A stretch of DNA of 64,000 bases from Ampelocalamus luodianensis. Its lineage: Eukaryota; Streptophyta; Magnoliopsida; Poales; Poaceae. Positions 1 through 11,007 of the stretch are shown in pieces. Each line of letters opens with the position of its first letter. Positions within the stretch are counted from its first letter, which is position 1. Both the position numbers and the translations under genes were made by a program. The stretch is from positions 548,033 through 612,032 of the forward strand of contig CM070623.1 in NCBI GenBank assembly GCA_036346255.1. Reading direction: 5' to 3'. The notes under the pieces were generated by a model. The model was not told where the DNA came from. It saw nothing but the letters and a program-made list of their open reading frames with translations, and searched no databases.

Positions 1-3000
1 TGTCGGGATGTTCCTATTGAGATCGAGGGGGTGGGGTTTCTGGCAAACCTTATCCTCCTCAACTCAGCGAGCTTCGATGTGATTCTTGGTATGGATTGGT
101 TGTCCCGGCATTTGGGACAAATCGATTGCGCCAAGAAGTGCGTCTACCTCACCAACCCCTCTGGAGAGCGAGTTGGGTTTTCCCTGAAGCTGCAAGGACC
201 GCATCTCTTCGCACTTGAGGCGAAGCCAGCTCCAGATATCCATGAAGTTCCTGTGGTGTGTGACTTCGTCGATGTCTTCCCCGAAGAACTGCCTGGGATG
301 CCACCAGTTCGAGACCTTGAGTTCGTTATCGAGTTGGCGCCCGGTACCGCCCCGATTTCAAAGAGTCCTTACCGAATGCCTCCAAACGAGTTGGTAGAGT
401 TGAAGAAGCAACTTGGCGAGCTTCAAGAGAAGGGTTTCATCCGCCCTAGCTCATCTTCGTGGGGCTGTCCAGCAATCTTTGTAAAGAAGAAGGATAATAC
501 TTTACGCATGTGCGTCGATTACCGTCCACTTAATGAAGTGACGATAAAGAACAAGTATCCTTTGCCCCGTATCGACGACCTCTTCGATCAATTGACTAGA
601 GCTCAAGTTTTCTCTAAGATTGATCTGAGAGTGGGATATCATCAAGTGAGGATTAGACCTGAAGATATTCCCAAGATGGCTTTCTCTACTCGTTACGGTT
701 TGTACGAGCACACAGTCATGTCTTTCGGCTTGACAAATGCTCTTGCCCTGTTCATGAACCTTATGAACTTGGTTTTTATGGAGTATTTGGATAGGTTTGT
801 GGTGGTCTTCATCGACAATATTCTTATCTACTCCAAGAATGATGAAGAACACGCGGAGCACTTGAAGATTGTGTTAGGAAAGCTACGTGAGCACCAGCTG
901 TACGCGAAGTTCAGCAAGTGCGAGTTCTGGTTGAAGGAAGTGGCGTTCTTAGGCCATGTTCTTTCAGCGGGAGGTGTAGCTGTGGATCCTAGCAATGTCA
1001 GCGATGTGCTCTCTTGGGAGCAGCCCAAGACGGTGACTGAGGTCCGGAGTTTTCTTGGTTTAGCAGGATACTATCGCCGCTTTATCCAGGATTTCTCCAA
1101 GATCGCGAAGTCGATGACTGAATTGCTCAAGAAGGACAAGCAGTTTGTGTGTTCCGAGGATTGCAAGAAGAGTTTCCAAGAACTCAAGAAGCATCTGATC
1201 ACCGCTCCAGTTCTCATTCTCCCCGACGTCCACCGGAGTTTCGACATCTTTTGTGATGCTTCTCGTCGAGGACTTGGGTGTGTTTTGATGCAAGAGGGCA
1301 AGGTAGTGGCCTATGCATCAAGACAGTTAAGACCCCATGAACTCAACTATCCAACCCATGACTTGGAACTTGCTACGGTGATCCATGCACTTAAGATTTG
1401 GCAACATTACTTAGTCGGTAATCGTTGTGAAGTGTATTCGGATCACAAGAGTTTGAAGTACTTGTTCACTCAACCCGATCTGAACCTTAGGCAGAGAAGG
1501 TGGCTGGAGTTGATCAAAGACTATGACATGGGCATTCACTACCATCCGGGCAAGGCTAATGTTGTTGCTGATGCGCTTAGTCGGAAGGCGCATTGCAATA
1601 ACTTGTTGCTCCAGGAGCAACAGCCCGCCCTCCTTGAAGAGTTTCAGCGTCTCAACTTGGGAGTAGTTGAGCATGGATCCCTCGCTGCCTTGGTTGTGCA
1701 ACCAACCTTGGTAGATCGGATCAAGGCTGCTCAGCTTTCGAATGCTGGGGTGAGCCGAATCAAGCAAAATGTCAAGAACGGGACAGCCAAGTGCTTTTCG
1801 GAGGATGAGCATGGCATGGTGTGATTCGGGCAGCTCCTGGTGGTTCCGAAGGTCAGGGAATTGCGAGATCTAATTCTCCGCGAAGCCCATGACTCTCCTT
1901 TGTCCATTCACCCTGGGGCCACGAAGATGTATCAAGATCTTTGGCAAAGGTTTTGGTGGACCCGAATGAAGCGCGAGATCGCAAGGTTCGTTGCCGAGTG
2001 CGACGTGTGTCATCGTGTAAAGACCGAGCATTAGCGCCCAGCAAGCTTGCTTCATCCTTTACCAGTGCCTGCGTGAAAGTGGGATTCCATCGGCATGGAC
2101 TTTATCACCGGTCTGCCCAGAGCCCCCAAGGGAAACGATGCCATTTGAGTGGTCATTGATCGGTTGACTAAGGTGGCGCATTTACTTCCTGTCAAGACCA
2201 AGATTCGTACGGATCGATTGGCTGAGCTTTATGTCTCAAGGATCGTGAGTTTGCATGGAGTACCAAAGACGATCGTCTCAGATCGTGGTTCCATTTTCAC
2301 CTCCCAGTTCTGGCATAATCTGCAAAAGGTGATGGGAACTCGTCTTTCTTTCAGCTCAGCTTACCATCCCCAAACTGATGGCCAGACGGAACGCGTCAAC
2401 CAAGTGTTGGAAGACATGCTCCGTGCTTGCGTTCTCTCCTATGGGAAGAATTGGGAGAAGTGCTTGCAATTCACCGAGTTTTCTTACAACAATAGCTTTC
2501 AAGCCAGTCTCGGCATGGCACCCTTTGAGGCCTTGTATGGACAACGGTGTAGAACCCCGTTGAACTGGTCTAAGACCGACGAAATACCTTTCTTTGGCCC
2601 GGACTCGATTAATGAGGCCGAAAGTCAAGTTCAGCTTATTCGAGGTCGATTGCGCACGGCTCAGTCCCGGCAGAAGAGCTATGTGGATCGTCGTCATCGT
2701 GAATTGAGCTTTGAGCCCAATGACTTCGTTTATCTCAAGGTTTCTCCTCTGAAGGGTCACCAACGTTTTGGTGTCAAGGGCAAGTTGGCTCCTCGATATG
2801 TTGGTCCTTACCACATCATCGAGAGGATAGGAGCTGTTGCTTACAAGTTGGAGTTGCCTGCTACACTTGAGAGAGTACATGATGTGTTCCATGTGTCCCA
2901 GCTGAAGAAATACCTTCGTGTTCCAACCGAGAAAACTCTGTTGGAGAATCTCGATGTCCAGGAAGATTTGACCTACCACGAGCGCCCTGTTCGCATTCTT

Positions 3001-3139
3001 GAAGAAGCTGAACGAAGAACAAGGAATAGGACCATGAAATTCCTTAAAGTTCAGTTGTCGAATCATTCTAAGGATGAAGCTACTTGGGAACGTGAAGACC
3101 GTCTGCGTGCAGACTACCCCTCTTTCTTTCCCAAGTGAG
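1..3139 (+). pseudogene. Ty3/gypsy (Tekay/Del-like chromovirus) pol, 3' half, decayed
   Basis: Polyprotein fragment running off the left edge. In order: end of the aspartic protease (VILGMDWLSRH near 80-110), reverse transcriptase (about 330-1050), RNase H (about 1230-1580), integrase zinc-binding region (paired His then CDVC, about 1890-2030), integrase core (about 2090-2560) and a C-terminal chromodomain-like tail ending at a TGA next to the polypurine tract. The frame is open except for in-frame stops at about 1822, 2032, 2074 and 2146. Three fall where Trp is usual and one where Gln is usual. The RT metal-binding motif reads FIDN instead of the usual FxDD, so the enzyme should be inactive. 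The order RT-RH-IN-chromodomain and the very large LTR support a Tekay/Del-type chromovirus. The lineage is inferred from general resemblance. Confidence 0.9.
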
Positions 3140-3164
3140 TCAAATCTCGGGACGAGATTTTTGT

Positions 3165-3175
3165 TAGGGGGGAGG
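3165..3175 (+). other. Polypurine tract of element A
   Basis: A purine run (TAGGGGGGAGG) lies a few bases upstream of the TG that opens the LTR at 3179. This is the expected position of the plus-strand primer site of an LTR retrotransposon, and it fixes the LTR as the 3' LTR of the element whose pol precedes it. Confidence 0.8.
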
Positions 3176-3178
3176 TTT

Positions 3179-5088
3179 TGTAACATCCCAATTCTGGACC
3201 CGTGTTTCAAATGTAAGAAAATGTGTAGAAATTAAAACTTTTTCTTGCATCTTGAAGTTTTTGACTTTTCCTGTAATTCTTGTAAAGGAATCATGAGGAA
3301 TCAAAAACTTAAACCTCCCTTTTTACTAAAGTCTTAGACTCCTTGTTGAAAATCCTGGGTTTTACTCCCAAGAGATACTTTTCCTTGGTTGTGTGACCCC
3401 TCTGAAAAATCTGGCAATTGTTAGGAATGCTTTTAATATTAAGAGGCAGTCAAACCACCCTAACCCTTGGTCAAAGCTTAAATCAGAACCTGGAAGAATT
3501 TTCAGAGAAGAATGCTCAGCATAAAAACCTTTGGAAAATTTACACAAGGTTCATCTCTTAGTTAGCAAGCTACTGTAAATATTTCATAAATTTTGGAGTT
3601 AGTTTGCTATCTCTAAAAATTCCTCAAAGTTTCAGCTCAAATGAAACCTAAGTCCAATCCTTGGTTTGGGTTCGAGTCAGGCTCGGGATCTGGGTTGAAC
3701 CCAACCGCTTGGAGCACCTCGAGCCCTGTCATTTTGGTGCAACCAGTGTCGGCCGTTGGATCTTTGCCTTTCCGCTGAAGATCTTCGGGAGCTCCTCAAA
3801 GACCTCCTCTGGTCTTTGTAAAAGACCTCCCACCCGCACGACCACCTCATGTCCTTTTTGCAAAGAGCACCCTCCCGGACCTCCCCTAGGACCTCTTTTG
3901 CATTTTTGCAAAGACCACCCTAGGTCGTCCCCTTCGGACCTCCTCGACCACCCCTGTTAGCACTTGAGTGATCATGGGCCATTAGTCCCTTGGTCTGTGC
4001 CTCAGACCTCCTCGAGTGTTAGGACCTCTGAGCCCCACTTAAAATCTGAGCCCTTCGATTCTCATCCAACCGTCCAGACCTCCCTTGTTGGAGCTCAGTG
4101 CTTAGTTTAGCCATTGTGTTCTTTGACCAGTCCACCCAGGTTCTCTCACTGACTGTGGGACCTCTCTGAGCGTGGTCATCACCAATTTTTGTGCGCATGG
4201 CAGTGTAGTGCAGTGCCTTGTCAATTCTCAGTCCTTGACAACAGCTAATTGCTGCCAACATTAAATGTGCGTCAGACCTTTTGCCTAAAAGTCTCCCTGT
4301 TGCCTACTCCTATCATTTCGAGTGTACCCTAGCTCAGTGCACCCGAGTATCATGCCCTTGTTCCCTTTTTGCTCTCCAGCTATATATGAGCCCCTAGCTT
4401 CCTCCTTAAGCTTCTTTGGACACCATTCTTGCAACCCTAGTTCCTCTCCGTGCTCTCGTGCTCAAAACCTCCGAAAATCTTAGTCGACAATCTTAGCCGA
4501 CATTGCCGGACCTTGGAGCTCTTCGGCGATCTCTGAGCTCTAGTGGTTCAAATTGCAATCTTGGCGTGTCATCTTGTCATTCTAGTCACCTCAAGCCTCC
4601 CCTAACTTGTTTTGTTTAACCTTCACAGAGGTTGACAATTTGGGAGTTTGCTTTCGTGGCCGGGTTGGTCATCTTCCTCAACTCCGGCAAGCATCATCGT
4701 CTCCGGAGCTCTTGCGGCCATCCCTAGACCTCCTCCATTCTCAGGTTAGTACTTTGGTATTGGAAATCCAGCTCTGTTGGACCTCGTAAGCTTTTCATTT
4801 TCTCGTATTTTGTCTCGGCGGTCATCTCCGGCTAACCGCCGGTAGGAGGTGTTCTAGCTTTAGATATTGGCACCTTTAGGTTCTCCTCACTATTTAGAGC
4901 CCATCCGTGCCCTTTGTTCCCGTCGCCATGGCCAGAGTCGCCGGCGGTGAGCTAAAACCCAAACTCATGTTTTTGTCATGCCTTACTCGGACAAGCACTG
5001 TAGCCTAATGATTAGCATTTAATTTGTCCTAAAGGCTAATCATTAGCGTTAAATGTTGTTCTTGTTGGCAGAGCGTGTGTGTCGTTAA
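3179..5088 (+). mobile_element. 3' LTR of element A, first segment
   Basis: The LTR opens TGTAACATCCCAATTC directly after the polypurine tract. It contains no coding sequence of its own. From about 3770 it holds degenerate copies of a GACCTCC-containing repeat that returns after the interruption. The segment is cut at 5088 by a PIF/Harbinger-like insertion flanked by TAA. The LTR continues at 6900 and, after a second interruption, near 18519. Confidence 0.85.
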
Positions 5089-6899
5089 GGCCCTGTTTGG
5101 TACAGCTTCTACTCCCAACTTCTCGTTCGAATCTGGTAGAGCTGTACCAAACACTCAGCTTCTCAAAACTTGTGATTCTGCTTCTTACGAGGAGCCGTCT
5201 CGAAAATGAACTAAGAAGGAGAAGCGGCCTTTCCGTAGATTCTCGTGAGAATCCAACCCTATAGAAATGAAAATACCCCTTGAAGTTACTGATAATTTCC
5301 CGCAATTGCCATTCACTTACCCCTCGCCCTCGCCCTCTCCCTCCCCCTCCCGTTATCCCCTTCCTCTCATCCGCATGTCTCTCCTCTCTCTCTCTCTCTC
5401 ATTAACACCAGTGCGGCCACTGGCCGATGCGTCGTGGCGCCGTCTCTCTCCCTCTCATCACTGGTGGCGACGGCTCGTCTTCCTCAACCTTAGACCATGG
5501 CGACGACAGAGCGGTGGCGGGTGCTCGGATCTGGTGGTGAGGGGTCCTAGTGGTGAGCGGCTTCCTCGACCTCCCCGGCGGTGCGGCTTCCTCGACCTCC
5601 CTGGCGGTGTGGCTTCCTCAACCTCCCCGATGGCGACAGGCACCACCCGGAGACAGATTCCAAGGACCGGCAACGCCTCCCCTCGATCTAGCGGCGGCCA
5701 CAGCAAGGAGGACCGCTAGATCTGACGGTGGCGCGGCTACCTCCGGATCTGGAAGTGGCAGTCGGTGATCATGATATGTGAATTGTTTGAAATTGAATAT
5801 ATGTGTTTCGATAATGAAACTAACGATTTTCTAATCATGGCTTCACTTTTTCGGTGCTGCAAACTAACAATGCTATGAATTCCTTTCCTCGCAGCCTGAA
5901 CTAGTTCTCAATTGAGTGTTATATGCTCTAATATACAAGTGGATGGCATCTAAGGTGTTTGGTCGAAGAAATCTGCATGCATTTTCCCTGCGATTGCACA
6001 TGTTGGATGAAGCGTTTTAGTATGGCCCTTTCAATCGTAGATTCGTAGTATACAAAGGAGGTGGAAAAAGACAGTAGATTCAGCACGAACTTGTTTGGAG
6101 GGCAGAACAAGGGATCATAGGCTGGACAAGCTAATAATTCAACTCAAGAACTTGAGTTTGGTTTTGGATTTACATGAGTTGATATCTCAATAGAGGAATG
6201 GCTATGCATCTCTCCAACTTCTTTCGAGGTGGAGACATGAGGCTGGGTTGAACATTGATGTTAATTATCGAGAGATAGTTTTTATGTAGCTAGAAATGAG
6301 ATTGTTGTAACATTGATCCCATGTTCTTGATGCTGATTTGATCCACTGTTGCATTATGAATTATTACGCTTAATGTACTCGTGTAATTGAAGCTCATCAA
6401 AAAATTCGTTATTCTTGTAGTCATCCTTAGTTTGCATCTAATGTAATGAAACTATTACAAATTGAGTAACTCGTTGTTGAGAATGTGTTCTTTGTACCAT
6501 GTTTATGTTTACTTATGTTTACTGTTTATGTCTTTTTGGCCGAGTGGATAATCGAGTTCACATTCATGATGAATAACATCACGGACATTTGTCGAGTTTA
6601 TATCCAAAATTTTAAACACTTTTGGCCAAAAAAGTTTTTAAAAAATAAATAATGTCCAAAATAACAACATACAAAAGAACCATATAAATAAGCTAGTAAT
6701 ATGTACAAACAATATACATGTGCTAAAACCATGGGTAGTATAGACATTTTGCATACAATCCTCTCATTCTTCAATCCAGAGCCAATCTATCAGCCAAACA
6801 CTTTCCTCTGATAGCTTCAGATTCTCAGAGAAGTGGATTCTTCGAGCATCAGGAGCAGAATCTGAAAAATAAGAATCTGAAGCTGTACCAAACAGGGCC
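5089..6899. mobile_element. PIF/Harbinger (Tourist-type) non-autonomous DNA transposon
   Basis: The ends are perfect 21 bp inverted repeats starting GGCCCTGTTTGGTACAGC, flanked on both sides by TAA (5086-5088 and 6900-6902). Trinucleotide TAA/TTA duplication and a GGCCCTGTTTGG terminus are typical of Tourist/PIF-Harbinger elements in grasses. At 1811 bp it is large for a MITE. No transposase is visible. About 5290-5770 is GC-rich and has a CT microsatellite, so it may be captured host sequence. An inverted copy of the terminus lies at about 5131-5150, close to the left end. The element interrupts the LTR of element A and is therefore younger than it. Confidence 0.9.
5290..5770. other. GC-rich internal cargo of the PIF/Harbinger element
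   Basis: This block is strongly GC-rich, starts with CCCTCG and CT simple repeats and then contains repeated short motifs of the CTTCCTCGACCTCCC type. It differs in composition from the AT-rich rest of the element. Open frames exist, but they are low-complexity Pro/Ser/Arg-rich and I recognise no domain. Capture of a gene or promoter fragment is an inference. Confidence 0.4.
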
Positions 6900-8345
6900 T
6901 AAGTCTCTAGATCTCTTTAGGGTAAATCCTAGCCGTTAAAGACCTCCTTAGATTTAATCTGGGCCGTTAGGAGCACTCTCTGCGATTGCGCAAAAGACCT
7001 CCCTTGGTCGTTTTGCAAAAACCACCCCTGGACCACCCCTCCGGTCCTCTTTGCAAAAGACCACCCCTTGGTCTTTTGTAAAGAAAACCTCAGGACCTCC
7101 CCTTCCCGGAAGTCTTAACCCTTAGGACCACCCTGGGCGAATCTTGACCGTTGAGACCTCCCCAGCCTAGATCTAAGCCGCCCAAGACCTCCTCACCAGT
7201 TTAGCTTATCGCCTAGGACCTCCCTCGGTCGCATCTTAGCCGTTCAGGACCTCCCCCTGGAGATCTTGACCGTCTAGGACCTCCTCCGTTAAATCCTTAG
7301 CTTTAGGACCTCCTCTTAGCCCTGGACCGTTAGATCTTGATCTAACAGGCTGGACCTCCTCAGCATGTTTAGGGCTCTATCGTTTAGTTTCTCTTTTTGA
7401 CGTTCGTCCCTAGATCTGTGGCTCAGATCTGGTGAACATTCGGACCTCCGAATGCGATCTTGATCTAAGCCGTTCATTTTGAGATCCATGGCCCAGACTT
7501 GGTGAGGCATTCAAGAAGTCCGAACGTCCCATCTCTCGTGGACCATTTGATCTAGATCCATCGGTGGAGATCTTGCTAGTTAAGACCTCCTCGGGAAATC
7601 TTAGCCGCCAGGACCTCCCCTCTTTCAGATCTTACCGTTCAGACCTCCTCTATTAGATCTCCACCCTACGGATCTCCCTGTTAGATCTGGACCATCAAGT
7701 CTTGATCTAACGGTTAAGACCTCCCCTAGGCGCGTTGAGATCTTTTCGCGTAGGTGCTCGTGGGGGACATTGCGCCCGTGCTCGTGAGCCATGCGATCCC
7801 AGATCAACGGCACACGACCTTCCCAGTTTGAGTTGGTTTTCAAGTTTAAGTCCCGAAAGCTTTTTATTTGCAAATTGTTAATTGTTTTGAACTTCAAAAA
7901 TGCATAACTTTTTCTCTGTAACCCCAAATTGAACAAACTAAAGTTCAGTAGGTTTCTATGTTAGAGTACTTTAACTTAGCATAGGTTTTAATGTAGTCTT
8001 TAAGTCTGAAATTAGTCATGCCCTAGATTTATAACTTAGAAAAATCATAATAAATTCAATTTAGTTCCAAATGAAGTAAACTCAATTTTGCTAACCTTAG
8101 AATACCAGTATCTACCTACCATAAAAATTTCAAGTTCCAGATCTTTCTAGAAATTTATGCCATGAACTGTAACAGATAGTAATTAATTTCGAATTTTCTA
8201 ACAGACTGAAATTGATTTAGCTATAACTTTTGCATCCTTAATCCAAATTAAATGATTCTTGTTGCTAAATTTGTCTAAAATCATGATCTTCATGCTGTGT
8301 AAGTTTTATGTGTTTTGGAACACCTTTGGTTTGGAATCTTCTTCA
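6900..8345 (+). mobile_element. 3' LTR of element A, second segment
   Basis: This continues the LTR from the TAA target duplication of the Harbinger element. The first half is a degenerate minisatellite (6903-7735). The second half (about 7840-8340) is AT-rich, with phrases such as CATAACTTTTTCTC and CCAAATTGAA that recur in equivalent places in the solo LTR at 11008-15648. The right boundary with element B is placed just before the gag start codon and is uncertain by tens of bases. Confidence 0.7.
6903..7735. repeat. Degenerate minisatellite inside the LTR
   Basis: About 20 imperfect units of roughly 30-40 bp alternate GACCTCC(C/T)C with GATCTTGACCGTT or close variants. Further units lie at 3770-4080, before the Harbinger insertion, so the array predates that insertion. 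There is no coding capacity. Confidence 0.7.
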
Positions 8346-11007
8346 ATGGCACGCCTTGACGAGATGGCCCATGCATCCACTGCTATTCCCCCTGCTGCCC
8401 CGGTGGTAGAGGGACAAGATGAATTCGACTATATGACTGATACCGAGGCCAATGACATGGGTAATAATAACAACGATCGAGCTCATCGACAGTTGCGTTT
8501 TAACCAACAAGGAATGCGACGAGACCCCCCACGACGTGAAGTACGTGACCACGATGATTCTTTTGCTAAGGTTAAATTCACTATGCCCTCTTTTAATGGT
8601 AAATATGATCCAGATGGTTATCTTAATTGGGAACTAGCTGTTGATCAAAAATTTGCTTGCCATGAAGTTCCTGAGATTAAACGAGTTAGGGCTGCTACTA
8701 GTGAATTTACCGATTTGTCTTCTATTTGGTGGAAAGAACATTGCCGTCAATATCCCAATAACATACCTAACACTTGGGAGTCTTTAAAATTGCTTATGCG
8801 GTATCGATTTGTTCCCTCATATTATGCTCGTGATTTGTTAAATAAATTACAATGCTTACGACAAGGTACTATGTCTGTAGAAGACTACTATCAAGAATTG
8901 CAAATTGGTATGTTGCGTTGTTGTTTAGATGAGAATGAGGAGGCATCAATGGCTAGGTTTTTGGGAGGGTTGAATCGCGAAATTCAAGACATCCTTGTTT
9001 TTAAAGATTACAACTCCATTACTAGATTGTTTCATCTTGCTTGCAAAGCTGAACGTGAAGTGCAGGGACGCCAGACGAGGACACGATCTAACTCTTTTGC
9101 AAGTTGCACAAACTCATGGACACCACGCACCTCTACTGCCCCGGCCATCAGTGCACCCCACCACCACCCTACAACAACAAGCCGTGCCCCGCTACTTCAA
9201 ATCCAGCACCACGAGTTTCTGAAGCAACCAAATCAGCACCACAAGCGTCTTCAAAAACTTCCTCTTCAGTTGCTTCGACAGGACGAACTAAGGATATTCA
9301 ATGCCATCGGTGCAAAGGCTATGGACACATGATGCGGGATTGTCCAAACAAGCGCGTACTGATCATACGCGATGATGGTGGGTATTCCTCTGCTAGTGAT
9401 TTTGATGATGAAACATATGCTATGCTTGCAACTGACCCTACAGAACTTGATGATGAATCTGATCATGAGGAGGAACATGTTGGCGCCGAAGATGCCGACA
9501 AGTATTTGAGCATTATAGTGTAACGCGTACTAAGTGCTCAAGTTTCTCGTGCCGAGCAAAATCAGCGCCATAATTTGTTTCAAATCAAGGGTGTTGTCAA
9601 GGAACGCTCGATTTGCATAATTATTGATGGTGGGAGTTGCAACAATTTGGCGAGTATGGATATGGTGGAGAAGCTTGGTTTGCCGACCAACCCTCATCCC
9701 CACCCATACTATATTCAATGGTTCAACAACAGTGGTAAGTTGAAGGTAACACGAATGGTGAGAGTAAATTTTTCTATGGGTTCATACCATGATTATGTTG
9801 ATTGCGATGTTGTTCCTATGCAAGCTTGTTCACTGTTATTAGGACGACCTTGGCAATACGATACTAATTGTGTGCATCATGGTAGGAATAATCAATACTC
9901 TCTCATGTTCAAGGGAAAGAAAATTGTGATGCATCATATGACTCCTGAACAAATTGTTAAGGATGAACTTGCTAGAGCTAGTAGAGAGCATAATCAGGAG
10001 AATGCTAAGAGCGAAAATCAGATTGTAATAAAAGAACTTGAGCAACATAAAAAGAAAGAACCTAAATCTACTCATGTGAAGAATAAAGAAATTAAATTGA
10101 AAGGTGCTAGTTTTCTTGCTACCAAATCGATATGACCGAGGCTGAATGCTAGTAATTCTGTTTGCTATGCATTAGTTTGCAAAGAAGCTTTGTTTTCATT
10201 TGAGGATACATCTTCTTCTTTGCCTCCTGCTGTCACTAACATTTTGCAGGAGTACAATGATGTCTTTTCGAAGGACATACCGCCGGGGTTGCCACCGCTT
10301 CGAGGGATTGAGCATCAAATTGATTTAATTCCCGGTGCATCACTGCCCAACCGCGCACCATATAGGACCAATCCAGAAGAAACTAAAGAAATTCAACGCC
10401 ATGTTCAAGAATTGCTTGCTAAAGGGTATGTGCGTGAATCTCTTAGTTCTTGTGTTGTTCCGGTCATTTTAGTGCCTAAGAAAGATGGATCATGGCGCAT
10501 GTGTGTAGATTGTAGAGCAATTAATAATATCACCATTAGGTATCGTCATCCTATTCTTAGGTTAGATGATATGTTTAATGAATTGAGTGGCTCTGTTGTT
10601 TTCTCTAAGGTTGATGAATGGATATCATCAAATTCGCATGAAATTAGGCGATGAATGGAAAACCGCATTTAAAACTAAGTTCGGGTTATATGAGTGGTTA
10701 ATAATGCCTTTTGGATTAACTAATGCACCTAGCACCTTTATGAGACTAATGAACGAGGTTTTACGTGCTTTCATTGGTAGATTTGTGGTGATTTATTTTG
10801 ATGACATATTGATATATAGCAAATCCTTAGAGGAACATCTTGACCATTTACGTGCTGTTTTTAATGCTTTACGTGGTGCATATTTATTTGGTAACCTTAA
10901 AAAGTGTACCTTTTGCACCGATCGAGTCACGTTTCTTGGATATGTTGTTACTCCACAAGGAATTGAAGTTGATCAAGCCAAGGTTGAAGCAATACAGAGT
11001 TGGTCGA
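8346..11007 (+). pseudogene. Ty3/gypsy element B (CRM-like): gag, protease and RT first part
   Basis: The gag begins at an ATG at 8346 (MARLDEMAH) and contains the capsid-type core FAKVKFTMPSFNGKYDPDGY and a CCHC zinc knuckle (CHRCKGYGHMMRDC, about 9301-9345). A frameshift near 9170 separates core and knuckle, and a stop at 9521 sits where Gln is usual. The protease follows (IDGGSCNN near 9625), then RT from about 10240. The RT breaks near 10612, where a short deletion removes part of the usual DLRSGYHQ motif. YFDDILIY at about 10794-10817 is intact. The reading ends at 11007, where a solo LTR has inserted, and resumes at 15649. No 5' LTR was found upstream of gag, so the element looks 5'-truncated. 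Confidence 0.88.

Noticed and set aside
2356..3210. 284-residue open frame antisense to gypsy integrase
   Set aside because: Mirror of the integrase/chromodomain reading on the other strand, with no domain of its own.
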